This document shows positions 29,608 to 37,376 of a DNA stretch of 64,000 nucleotides, one piece after another; the stretch's first letter is position 1; every line of letters begins with the position of its first letter. The stretch spans positions 1,116,001-1,180,000 of the forward strand of contig NZ_CP015453.1 in NCBI RefSeq assembly GCF_003096095.1. Reading direction: 5' to 3'. A program made the translations under genes and the position numbers. The notes beneath the pieces are model-generated. The model ran no database searches. It saw only the letters and a list, made by a program, of their open reading frames with translations, and had not been told where the DNA came from. This DNA is from Dietzia psychralcaliphila. Lineage in GTDB: Bacteria > Actinomycetota > Actinomycetes > Mycobacteriales > Mycobacteriaceae.

Positions 29608-31016
29608 GTCAACCCCATCAGGGACCACCAGGTGGGCATGACGAACGCCACCAACACCAGACCGACCGCACCCACGACGAGGCCGATCACGGCCATGTCC
29701 TTGGTGCGGAGCTCGCCGGTGGCGTAGGCGATCGCGTTGGGCGGGGTGGAGACCGGCAACGCCATCCCGAGTCCGCAGACCACGGCCAGGCCGACGGCCA
29801 GGATCACCGAGTCGGTGCCGACTGTCACCGCCAGGCCCGGGGCCAGCGGGATGAGCAGATTCGCCGTGGCCGAATTGGAGATGAGGGTGCCCAGCAGCAG
29901 GGCCAGGGCGAGCAGGCCCAGGGTGACGGCCAGGCCCGGCATCACCGCCCAGTCGACCAACCCGATCATCCACTCATCCAGCCCGGTGGCGGCCATGCCA
30001 CTGCCGAGCGCGATGCCGCCGGCGACGAGCCACAGCACCGGCCACTGCAGTCGCCTCAGGTCCTCACCGGTCATCACCGAGGTGGCCAGCAGGACTGTCA
30101 CGGGAAGGAACGCCACCGTCGCCGCCGGGATGCCGTGCGCGGCCTCGGTGAGCCACAGCAGGACGGTCACCGCGGCGACCACGTAGAACAGAACGGCGCG
30201 GGGGCGGGTGTCGAGGTCCACGTGGACGTCGATGTCCACGGCCACGCCGCGGTCGAGGTACCGAACCGCCAGCACCGCCCACGCGACCGCGAGCAGGACC
30301 AACACCAGCGGACCGGTCGCCAGGAGCCAGTCGACGAAGGTGATCTGTATGCCCTGGTCGGCGAGCGTGCCCACCGCGATCGCGTTGGGCGGCGAGCTGA
30401 CCGGGGTGAGCAGACCGCCCACCGTCGCGGCGACAGGGATGCTCAGCGCCAACCCGGCGCGAGCGGTGGGGGAGGGGGAGACCGCGAGCACCGGGATGAG
30501 GACCGCGAGCATGGTGGCCGTGGTGGCGGTGTTGGACATGAACGCCGACAGCACGGCCGTGATGATCATCAGGCCGAACACGGTGAGCCGCAGGCTGCCC
30601 CGGAACGGCCGCAGCATCACCGCGGTGAGATTGCGGTCGAGCCGGTACTTGGCGGCGCCGTCGGCCAGGAGGAACCCGCCGAGGAACAGGATGATCACCG
30701 GGTGGGCGAGCGTGGCGTAGATGGACGCCGCCGTGGGCGCCTCGAACGCGGTGTCACCGAACCCGACCAGCGCTTCGTCGGAGATGAGCAGGACCTGGAG
30801 GAATATCACCAGGACCGCCGTGGCCACCAGGGGAATCGCCTCGGTGACCCACAGGATCACCGCCACCGAGAACACCGCCAGCATGCGCTGGGCGGGCGGC
30901 TCGAGCCCCGGGAGATCGGCGATCAGGACCGCGACCGGTACGAGGACGGCGAGGGTCAGCCCGATGCGTTGAAGCGTCGTCCCGGGTAGCCCCCTGGCGG
31001 CGGCGAGCAGCGACAC
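29604..31016 (-). CDS. SLC13/DASS-family anion permease
   Basis: 470 aa, about 11-12 hydrophobic helices. Two halves contain the substrate/sodium-site motif: SNTATTATMLAVLIP with TPVSSPPNAIAVG in the first, and SNSATANLLIPLAPG with PVSTPPNAIAYATGE in the second. These SNT/SNS motifs bind sodium and the anion (dicarboxylate, citrate or sulfate). It follows DUF3817 by 1 bp and overlaps the kinase gene, so the kinase system likely senses or controls this transport. Confidence 0.92.
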   Translation of the reverse strand: MSLLAAARGLPGTTLQRIGLTLAVLVPVAVLIADLPGLEPPAQRMLAVFSVAVILWVTEAIPLVATAVLVIFLQVLLISDEALVGFGDTAFEAPTAASIYATLAHPVIILFLGGFLLADGAAKYRLDRNLTAVMLRPFRGSLRLTVFGLMIITAVLSAFMSNTATTATMLAVLIPVLAVSPSPTARAGLALSIPVAATVGGLLTPVSSPPNAIAVGTLADQGIQITFVDWLLATGPLVLVLLAVAWAVLAVRYLDRGVAVDIDVHVDLDTRPRAVLFYVVAAVTVLLWLTEAAHGIPAATVAFLPVTVLLATSVMTGEDLRRLQWPVLWLVAGGIALGSGMAATGLDEWMIGLVDWAVMPGLAVTLGLLALALLLGTLISNSATANLLIPLAPGLAVTVGTDSVILAVGLAVVCGLGMALPVSTPPNAIAYATGELRTKDMAVIGLVVGAVGLVLVAFVMPTWWSLMGLT

Positions 31017-31017
31017 A

Positions 31018-31392
31018 TCACACCGCGTACGCGGCCCTGACGTCCCGGGTGCGCTTGTGTTCGAACCAGAACGACAGGAACGGCACCGTTCCCGCCAGCG
31101 CGGTCAGCAGGGTGCGGGAGGCCGCCCACCGGGCCTTGATGGCCAGGTCGAGGGTCATGAACAGGTAGATGATGTAGAAGACACCGTGCGCCTGCCCGAT
31201 GTAGGTGAACCAGTCGGGTGCGTCCGAGGAGTTCTCCAGGATCAGGTACTTGTAGATCATCTCCACCGTGAGGACCAGAAGCCACACACCGGTGATCCAG
31301 GCCAGGGCACGGTATCGGGCGAGCGCTCCGCGGACCTTGCCGTCGGGATCCGGCTTGCGGTTGTCGGTCTCCGGGGTGGCTGCGACGGTCAT
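31018..31392 (-). CDS. DUF3817 membrane protein
   Basis: 124 aa. Three hydrophobic segments: AWITGVWLLVLTVEMIYKYL, AHGVFYIIYLFMTLDLA and LLTALAGTVPFLSFWFEHK. The HG..Y..Y pattern and FEHK ending are DUF3817 features; the family also occurs fused to permeases. Function unknown. The start overlaps the upstream gene stop (ATGA), and in mycobacteria it likewise follows the rph/rdgB region. Confidence 0.88.
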   Translation of the reverse strand: MTVAATPETDNRKPDPDGKVRGALARYRALAWITGVWLLVLTVEMIYKYLILENSSDAPDWFTYIGQAHGVFYIIYLFMTLDLAIKARWAASRTLLTALAGTVPFLSFWFEHKRTRDVRAAYAV

Positions 31393-31931
31393 GTGGCGTG
31401 TCTCTCCTGGTGACGGTCGCCGGCGGCCGCGTCTTGTCGGGCCAGCTCGGCGAGGTACGAGTTGTAGGCGTCCAGGCCCTCGTCGCGGGCTCGGACCTCC
31501 GCGACGGGACGCCGGGTGGGCAGGAGATCGGCGGGGATCTCCGTGACGATCTTCTCGCGCCTGCGCGAACCACTACGGCTGGGCGTCCCGTCGGGGTGAT
31601 CGCCGACCTCGTCGTCGTCACCCTCATCCCCGGCGGCATCCACCGCGGGGAGAGCAGTGTCGGCTTCCTCGGCCTCCAGTCGCACGTACTTGAGGTACGC
31701 GTACACCAGGAAGCCCGCCAGGAACGGCCACATGAAGGTGTAGCCGAGGTTCTGCACCGTGCCCGTGGCCTCCTGGTAGCGGGCGAGCTGCCAGAACCCC
31801 ATCCCCAGGCAGAAGATCGCGCCGAGGACGACGAACGCGATCCACGAGGGACGGTGCCTGACCTTGGTGGAGGCCGGTTGGCCGGAGGCGGGGTCGCCTC
31901 CGCCCGTGCGGTGGCTCAGGGTGTCGGACAC
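31389..31931 (-). CDS. Membrane protein with acidic C-terminal tail, unassigned
   Basis: 180 aa from GTG at 31931; TATCGT six bases upstream suggests a leaderless start there, although an in-frame GTG exists at 31967. Two helices (WIAFVVLGAIFCLGMGFWQL and FMWPFLAGFLVYAYLKYV) are followed by a long charged tail (Asp/Glu, then Arg/Lys). The FWQL.RYQ.....QNLGY.F.WP pattern is like the small membrane protein that precedes DUF3817 in mycobacteria (LprD-like, from memory). First gene of the five-gene operon. Confidence 0.75.
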   Translation of the reverse strand: MSDTLSHRTGGGDPASGQPASTKVRHRPSWIAFVVLGAIFCLGMGFWQLARYQEATGTVQNLGYTFMWPFLAGFLVYAYLKYVRLEAEEADTALPAVDAAGDEGDDDEVGDHPDGTPSRSGSRRREKIVTEIPADLLPTRRPVAEVRARDEGLDAYNSYLAELARQDAAAGDRHQERHAT

Positions 31932-31937
31932 CCCTCC

Positions 31938-31943
31938 ACGATA
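31938..31943 (-). promoter_or_regulatory. -10 element for the DUF3817/SLC13/kinase operon
   Basis: TATCGT (minus strand), 6-nt spacer, then the GTG at 31931. Confidence 0.45.
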
Positions 31944-31989
31944 CCGCCGACGGCGCGGTAAGCTCACCTCGCCCGGTACCCCCGGGCAG

Positions 31990-32071
<82 letters not shown>

Positions 32072-32087
32072 CACACGGGGTGTCGGT

Positions 32088-32477
32088 TCAGGTGACGTCG
32101 TCAATCAACCGGGCGAGGATGCCGTTCACAGTCAGCAGCCCGATGAGCTCGTCACCGCGGACCACGACCAGGCGGTTGAGGTTCAACCGGCCCATCAGCA
32201 CGGCGGCCTGGTTCACCGACAGGCCCTCTCCCACGGAGACGGCCGGCTTCACGGCGACGTCATAGACGTTGAGCAGGTCCACGTCGCCCTCCTCCGCCAC
32301 GATGGCGCGCAGCAGTTCGTTGTAGCTGAGCAGGCCGTAGGCGTCGTGGGAGTGCTGGGGATCCACCACGAGACTCTTCACCCGACGGGAGCGCATCATC
32401 GCCAGCGCCTCGCGCAGGGTGGCGTAGGGCGAGATGGTGATCACCTCGGGCACCATGACTTCTCGGACGGTCAGCAT
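32088..32477 (-). CDS. CBS-domain pair protein
   Basis: 129 aa with two CBS motifs (VREVMVPEVITISPYATLREALAMM and VSVGEGLSVNQAAVLMGRLNLNRLVVV), forming one Bateman module that usually binds adenine nucleotides. AGGAGGAACCCC precedes ATG. It is the last gene of the DUF1538/PII-like/CBS group and lies 52 bp after the PII-like gene, so it may sense energy state for the membrane protein. Confidence 0.9.
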   Translation of the reverse strand: MLTVREVMVPEVITISPYATLREALAMMRSRRVKSLVVDPQHSHDAYGLLSYNELLRAIVAEEGDVDLLNVYDVAVKPAVSVGEGLSVNQAAVLMGRLNLNRLVVVRGDELIGLLTVNGILARLIDDVT

Positions 32478-32529
32478 CGGGGTTCCTCCTGGGGTTCTCG
32501 GTCGTCTCGGGGTGTGGGCAAGGTGGGGC

Positions 32530-32880
32530 TCAGGTGTTCTCCCGGCGCATGTACTCCTCGAACTTCACCACCTGCCGGGCGTCGATCCCGGTGAGGTGCT
32601 CGATGGGGACGTTGAAGGCGATGCCGTGAGAATTGTCCCCGTCGACCAGGATCTCGTGCAGGGCCTTGAGGATCGAGGTGGCCAGGTGTGTGCCCACGAC
32701 CATCAACAACACCGACTGGGAGCCCTCGAAGGTCAGGCCGAAGAAGGTCTTCTTCTGCTGCCCGCCGATGCCCTTGCCCTCCAGGATGGTCACCCCGGTC
32801 GCCCCGGCCCGCTGCGCGACCTCGATGGCGTTGTCCTCCAGTTCTGGGGGAGCGATGACGACGACGGCCGTGAATTTCAT
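32530..32880 (-). CDS. PII-like (GlnB-fold) regulatory protein
   Basis: 116 aa from the ATG at 32880, whose ATGA overlaps the DUF1538 stop. The ferredoxin-like pattern (FTAVVVIAPPELEDNAIEVA, GATGVTILEGKG, SVLLMVVG, LHEIL) fits PII proteins. The T-loop region (GGQQKKTFFGLTFEGSQ) lacks the Tyr and length of classical GlnB/GlnK, so it is a divergent PII member. Such proteins bind ATP/ADP or cAMP and plug or modulate a partner transporter. Its operon with DUF1538 is diagnostic. Confidence 0.85.
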   Translation of the reverse strand: MKFTAVVVIAPPELEDNAIEVAQRAGATGVTILEGKGIGGQQKKTFFGLTFEGSQSVLLMVVGTHLATSILKALHEILVDGDNSHGIAFNVPIEHLTGIDARQVVKFEEYMRRENT

Positions 32881-34358
32881 GACGGTTCCTTCCGCAGACG
32901 GGGAATTCTCTCGAGAGCGATGGCATAGAGCAGGACGGAGATGATCGGGAAGATCGAGGCGAAGGCGATGAGCCCGAAGCCGTCGAGCAGCGCACTGCGG
33001 CCTTCGATAGCGCTGGCCAACCCGATGCCCAGGGCGGTGACCAGCGGCACGGTGACCTCGGACGTGGTGACCCCGCCGAGGTCGAAGGCCAGCGCGACGA
33101 TGTACTTGGGGGCCAGGACCACCAGGACGATGACCACGGCGTAGGAGGCCATGATGAAGTAGTGCAGCGGACCGCCGGCGAGGATGCGGTACACCCCCAG
33201 GGCGATGCCGACCGCCACACCCGTGGCCACGACCAGACGGATGGCGGTGGCGTTGATCCCGGCCGGCGAGACGGTCTCCGCCTGGTCGGCAATGGCCACC
33301 AGGGCCGGCTCGGCCATGGTGGTGGCGAACCCGATGAGCAGGGCGAACAACAGGATCAGAGCCGGCACACCGCGGTCGATGAGTTGCTCGGCCATCTGTG
33401 TACCCAGCGGGAAGAGCCCCATCTTCAGGCCCACCACGAAGGCGTAGAGCCCCACGAGGACCATGACGAACCCCACGGCCACGCGCAGCGGGTGGGACAG
33501 CTTGCGACGTAGCGCGACGTACTGGAAGAACAGGACGACGATCACCATGGGCGCCACGTCGCGAACCATCTCCGCCAGGCCCACCACGTGTTCCAGCCAG
33601 AGTGGGGCGCCGGCCCGCTCCGACCCCGTGGTGGGCGTACCGCCGCCACCACCGAAGGTGTAGACCCACATCCCGTAGAGCTGCACCCCGATTATCGGCA
33701 CCATCACGCACAGAGCCACCAACCCGAACCCGTCCGTGAGCGCGCTGCGGCCCCGGATCGAGTTGGCCAACCCGATCCCGATCGCGGCGATCAGCGGCAC
33801 GGTCACGACGTTGGTGGTCACACCGCCGGAGTCGAAGGCCAGGCCCACGATCTCCGGTGGGGCCACGAACGTGGCTGTCAGGACCACCACGTAGCCGCCG
33901 ATCAGAATCCGGTGGACCGCCCAGCCCCGCAGCACCCGCAGGATCCCCAGTACCAGCACGAGTCCCACTGACACGGCGATGACCACCCGCAGCACGATCC
34001 CGTTGATCCGCCCCTCGCTGATCAGTTCCGCCTGCTCCGCCACCGCGATCAGGGCCGGCTCGGCCACGACCGCGGCGAACCCGATGGCGAAGCCGAACGC
34101 CAGCAGCAGCCCCAGGGCCCCGCGGCGGGTGAACTGGTTGGCGAGGTTCTTGCCCACCGGGAACACGCTCAGGTCCAGGCCCTGGAGGAACAGGGCGATA
34201 CCCACTCCCACGATCAGCAGACCCACCACCAGCTGAAGTGGGTCCTCAGGCATCCGGCGGAAGACCAGCAGCTGGAAGGCCACCACCACGGCCACGATGG
34301 GCAACAGATTTCTCAGCGCTTTCCGGAACTCCTGGGCGAAGTGGCGGAGATGCTCCAT
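32877..34358 (-). CDS. DUF1538 membrane protein, internally duplicated
   Basis: 493 aa from the ATG at 34358 (a TTG at 34394 would add 12 residues). About 12-14 hydrophobic helices in two homologous halves. Each half has EPAL-A-A-QAE...IN (EPALIAVAEQAELISEGRIN and EPALVAIADQAETVSPAGIN) and LAFD-GGVTT-VTVPL-A-GIGLA-I-GRSAL-DGFGL. The two-fold repeat with polar GGVTT motifs inside helices looks like a transporter. The family has no assigned function that I know. It overlaps the PII-like gene by 4 bp. Confidence 0.88.
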   Translation of the reverse strand: MEHLRHFAQEFRKALRNLLPIVAVVVAFQLLVFRRMPEDPLQLVVGLLIVGVGIALFLQGLDLSVFPVGKNLANQFTRRGALGLLLAFGFAIGFAAVVAEPALIAVAEQAELISEGRINGIVLRVVIAVSVGLVLVLGILRVLRGWAVHRILIGGYVVVLTATFVAPPEIVGLAFDSGGVTTNVVTVPLIAAIGIGLANSIRGRSALTDGFGLVALCVMVPIIGVQLYGMWVYTFGGGGGTPTTGSERAGAPLWLEHVVGLAEMVRDVAPMVIVVLFFQYVALRRKLSHPLRVAVGFVMVLVGLYAFVVGLKMGLFPLGTQMAEQLIDRGVPALILLFALLIGFATTMAEPALVAIADQAETVSPAGINATAIRLVVATGVAVGIALGVYRILAGGPLHYFIMASYAVVIVLVVLAPKYIVALAFDLGGVTTSEVTVPLVTALGIGLASAIEGRSALLDGFGLIAFASIFPIISVLLYAIALERIPRLRKEPS

Positions 34359-34481
34359 GGAGGCTGGCGTCCTCTTCCGGTGTCGGGTCGACAAGCGGCC
34401 TGGACCCAGTCTGACGCACGACCACGGGTGCGTCCACGAAACAGCCCGCGACCGTGCTCTGGCTGCCGAGCCGAGGGGACC

Positions 34482-35015
34482 TCACCGGCGACGGGCCGAC
34501 CGGAGCGCGGCGAGGACCCTGTCGACGACCTGCTCCACGGGCAGAGAACTCGAGTAGGCGATCCCGTTCTCGTCCGGGTCGAGAGGTTCCAGCGTGGCCA
34601 GCTGGGACTCCAGGATCCGGTGGGAGGCGAAGTGGCCGCGGCGGGCGGCGAGGCGATCCGCGAGGAGCTCCGGGTCGGCGCCGAGTTCCACGAAGAACAC
34701 GGCTCGGTCGATGTCCCGGAGCACGTCACGGTAGGCGCGGCGCAGGGCCGAACACGCGATGACGACGCCGTGGTCCGAGGTGGATTCGGGTGCCATCCGG
34801 TCCCGCTCCCTCAGATGATCGCGGACCGCGGCGAGCCATGGACTCCGGTCATCGTCGGTGAGGGGTTCGCCGGCGCCCAGCTTCCGGCGGTTGGCAGGGG
34901 GATGCAGGTCGTCGGCGTCGACGAATGGCGCATCGAGGCGCTCCGCGATCGCGCGGGCGACGGTCGACTTCCCGGCTCCGGACACGCCCATCACGACGAT
35001 GTGCGGGAAGAGCAC
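34482..35015 (-). CDS. gntK: Gluconokinase
   Basis: 177 aa from GTG at 35015 (an ATG at 34991 is an alternative). P-loop GVSGAGKST at 10-18, DADDLHPPANRRKL, D.DR.PWL and ACSALRRAYRDVLR are the GntK signature. It phosphorylates gluconate to 6-phosphogluconate. No permease or GntR regulator is adjacent. It lies 13 bp behind the mycothiol-type gene and may be co-transcribed with it. Confidence 0.93.
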   Translation of the reverse strand: MLFPHIVVMGVSGAGKSTVARAIAERLDAPFVDADDLHPPANRRKLGAGEPLTDDDRSPWLAAVRDHLRERDRMAPESTSDHGVVIACSALRRAYRDVLRDIDRAVFFVELGADPELLADRLAARRGHFASHRILESQLATLEPLDPDENGIAYSSSLPVEQVVDRVLAALRSARRR

Positions 35016-35028
35016 GGGCAACGGCCCG

Positions 35029-35901
35029 TCAGATGGTGAAGGCCATCGACCCGAGGATCTTCCTGCCCAGATCCTCGTCGCCACTGATCTCCACACCGTT
35101 GCCGGGTTCCGCGGTGATCCTCCCGGTCGCCGCACGCACGAAGGTCGGGGTGTCGAAGACCAGCTCGACGGTGATCCGCGCGGAGTCGTCGACGTCCACC
35201 AGTCCCGCCCGGCCGGCGACCAGCACATCGGTGGCCAGGGACAGATCGGTGTCGGACTCACCCGTCACCCGGAACCGGACCCGCGAACCGTCCGGGGCTC
35301 CGGCCTTCTTGCCCACGATCCGGGGGAGGGCGCGCACGATCTCGTCGAGTGCAAATCGCCCCGGGCCGCTGCCGAGGTGATGCTGCATGCCGAGCGCGTG
35401 ACGGATGTCGTCCTCGTGGACCCAGCAGTCGAAGACGCGAACGCCCATGAAGCGTCGGAACGGCACGCGACCGACAGGGGAGTCGGACTCGGCCTCGAAG
35501 TCGTCGGCCGTCATCTCGGCGAGTTGTCCCGTGCGCTCGGCGATGGCCTCACGGAAATCCGCGAACGCGTCCTCGACGGCCAGGGGCCGGGCCTCCTGCA
35601 CGAACTTCTCGTTGAGCTCGCCGATGGGATTGCGGACGTACTCGTGAGACGAGGACGGCAGGTCGACGTCCGGCACCGGCTCGCCGGAGAGCAAGTGCTC
35701 CGTTCCCGCCACGTGCGCCACCACGTCGCGGACGGTCCACCCCGGGAGGGCCGTCGGTGCGGTCCAGTCGTCTCTCTTCAGCCCCGCGAGGAGCTCGTCG
35801 AGGCGCTTCCACTGCTGGATCAGATGGCGCACCTCGACAGGGGCCTCGCCGGTGGCTTCTGCGGGTTCTGTGGTGGTGTCGTCACTGCTCTCGGTGTCCA
35901 T
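35029..35901 (-). CDS. Maleylpyruvate isomerase-family mycothiol-dependent enzyme
   Basis: 290 aa. N-terminal helical bundle (WKRLDELLAGLKRDDWTAPTALPGWTVRDVVAHVAGTE, residues about 30-67) is the DinB-like mycothiol-dependent metal domain, with His in AHVAG and in the later WVHEDDIRHALG. A C-terminal sterol-carrier-like domain follows (LSLATDVLVAGRAGL). Mycothiol is the actinobacterial thiol. TAGCCT seven bases before ATG suggests a leaderless mRNA. Substrate unknown; no ring-cleavage genes are nearby. Confidence 0.85.
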   Translation of the reverse strand: MDTESSDDTTTEPAEATGEAPVEVRHLIQQWKRLDELLAGLKRDDWTAPTALPGWTVRDVVAHVAGTEHLLSGEPVPDVDLPSSSHEYVRNPIGELNEKFVQEARPLAVEDAFADFREAIAERTGQLAEMTADDFEAESDSPVGRVPFRRFMGVRVFDCWVHEDDIRHALGMQHHLGSGPGRFALDEIVRALPRIVGKKAGAPDGSRVRFRVTGESDTDLSLATDVLVAGRAGLVDVDDSARITVELVFDTPTFVRAATGRITAEPGNGVEISGDEDLGRKILGSMAFTI

Positions 35902-35908
35902 GGTCACA

Positions 35909-35914
35909 AGGCTA
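35909..35914 (-). promoter_or_regulatory. -10 element, leaderless mycothiol-type gene
   Basis: TAGCCT (minus strand), 7-nt spacer, then the ATG at 35901. Confidence 0.5.
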
Positions 35915-36037
35915 CTGCCGCGGTGGAACGGACTCGGAGTCTTCTGCGCGACCCGGGGACGAGCACCTTTCCGGGGACGAGGACCATTGCGGTCCCGGCA
36001 AGTCTCGGGCCTCGAACTCCTCTGGGATGATGTCGAG

Positions 36038-36706
36038 GTGTACTCGGAAGTGACGCTGCGGGATGGAGTGGCCCTCTGGCGCTCGGTCGGGGGAAGCGGA
36101 TCGGTCGTCCCGGCTGACGGATGCGTCGATCTCATACTGCGTGACGACGCGGTCCTCGTCGCGGGGCCGTCGACGCGGTGGATCGACACCCTCGCGGACG
36201 GCGATGAGGGGTCGTTCGGTCTCCGACTGCCGCCGGGAGAGGCCGCGTCCGTGCTCGGAGTCCCTCTCGTCGACCTCGCCGACAAGCGGCTGGCACTGGA
36301 GGAAGTGGTTCCCGCGCGGGACCAACGCATCACGGCCGCGCTTCGGAAGATCGCCGGTGGCCTGCGCCCCGCCATCGACCTGACGACATCGATCACATCG
36401 GCGACACGCTGGACCGGGTTCGTGCGCCGATCCGCTTCCGGCCTGGTTCCGGCACGAGTCGTGGCCGAGGAGCTGGCATGGTCCGAGCGCACATTTCGCC
36501 GACGCATGGCGATCGAGTTCGGCTACGGCTACGCCACGTTGGTCCGTATCGAGCGGGCGGGCCGCGCCCGCTCGGTACTCCGTTCCGGCGCGTCGGTCAG
36601 CGCTGCCGCAGCACTCGTCGGATACGCCGACCAGCCGCATCTATCGCGCGAGTTCCGGCGACTGGTCGGGATGAGCCCGGGTCAGTTCGTCTCCAGTTCC
36701 GCATAG
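36038..36706 (+). CDS. AraC-family transcriptional regulator (short)
   Basis: 222 aa if translation starts at the GTG at 36038; the frame is open further upstream and the start is uncertain. The N-terminal 80 residues (LWRSVGGSGSVVPADGCVDLIL) resemble the cupin-like part seen in DUF6597-type AraC proteins. The C-terminal half has the helix-turn-helix pair, LVPARVVAEELAWSERTFRRRM and VSAAAALVGYADQPHLSREF, ending RLVGMSPGQF. Its 3' end overlaps the convergent VOC gene by 25 bp. Confidence 0.75.
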   Translation: MYSEVTLRDGVALWRSVGGSGSVVPADGCVDLILRDDAVLVAGPSTRWIDTLADGDEGSFGLRLPPGEAASVLGVPLVDLADKRLALEEVVPARDQRITAALRKIAGGLRPAIDLTTSITSATRWTGFVRRSASGLVPARVVAEELAWSERTFRRRMAIEFGYGYATLVRIERAGRARSVLRSGASVSAAAALVGYADQPHLSREFRRLVGMSPGQFVSSSA

Positions 36707-37080
36707 AGGTCGACCGAGTTGCCGTCGGGGTCGAGGAGCGTCGCGTAGCGCTGTCCCCAGTGCGCGTCCCATGGCGGGACGTGCGCGGTGTGTCCGGCCT
36801 CCACCAGCTTCGCGAAGGTCGCGTCCACGTCTCCGGGAGAGCCCTTGTCGAACGCCAGGGCGATGCGATGCCCGCCCTCCGGCACGGCGTAGTCCGGGTC
36901 GAACCCGCGGATGGTCTCGATCGTGTCCCAGGCGAGCGCCGTGCCGTCGTCGAGTGTGGCGTCCACGTGCGGCGCGCTGTCCTGCCCATCGGCGATGTCC
37001 ACGCCGAGAGCCCGGTAGAACGCCAACGAGGCGGCCATGTCGCGGGTCACTATCCCGATGAACCCCAGTGTCAGTCTCAT
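36682..37080 (-). CDS. VOC-family protein
   Basis: 132 aa. LGFIGIVTRDMAASLAFYRALGVDI, RIALAFDKGSPGDVDATFAKLVEAGH and WGQRYATLLDPDGNSVDLYAEL are typical VOC half-modules with the metal-ligand E near the C-terminus. Substrate unknown. TAGCGT seven bases before ATG suggests leaderless expression and supports this start over the longer open frame. Convergent with the AraC regulator. Confidence 0.85.
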   Translation of the reverse strand: MRLTLGFIGIVTRDMAASLAFYRALGVDIADGQDSAPHVDATLDDGTALAWDTIETIRGFDPDYAVPEGGHRIALAFDKGSPGDVDATFAKLVEAGHTAHVPPWDAHWGQRYATLLDPDGNSVDLYAELETN

Positions 37081-37087
37081 GTGATCC

Positions 37088-37093
37088 ACGCTA
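37088..37093 (-). promoter_or_regulatory. -10 element, leaderless VOC gene
   Basis: TAGCGT (minus strand), 7-nt spacer, then the ATG at 37080. Confidence 0.5.
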
Positions 37094-37170
37094 GGCGGGC
37101 CGGTGTGGCCGAGTCGTGAACAGATCGGCCACATCGCCGGTGGCCGCACCCGGACCGTCCACCTCGACGA

Positions 37171-37214
37171 CGCCGGCCCCGGCGCCGCTCGGGAGGAGGG
37201 CGTCGGGGCCGGCG
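37171..37214. terminator. GC-rich hairpin after metS
   Basis: CGCCGGCCCCG (37171-37181) pairs with CGGGGCCGGCG (37204-37214). It lies between the metS stop and the upstream end of the VOC gene; no T run follows. Confidence 0.4.
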
Positions 37215-37235
37215 ATCGGGTCGCGCGACGCGAGA

Positions 37236-37373
37236 TCAGAGCTCGCGCGCGGGGCGTGAAGTGGCCTCCTCGGGATCGTCGGGATGACCGACGTAGTGCA
37301 CGATGCTGGCGACGAGTCCGCCCCAGATCACGAGCAGGAACAGCACCATCATGATGACCGCGGGAGCGTCCAT
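37236..37373 (-). CDS. metS: MetS-type small subunit of NSS amino-acid importer
   Basis: 45 aa. It starts MDAPAVIMMVLFLLVIWGGL, a single membrane helix with the WGG turn, and ends in a charged tail (HPDDPEEATSRPAREL). It begins 3 bp after the MetP stop on the same strand, with AGGAGG overlapping the end of metP. In Corynebacterium the small MetS subunit is required for methionine/alanine uptake by MetP. Too short for ordinary gene tracks. Confidence 0.85.
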   Translation of the reverse strand: MDAPAVIMMVLFLLVIWGGLVASIVHYVGHPDDPEEATSRPAREL

Positions 37374-37376
37374 GGC

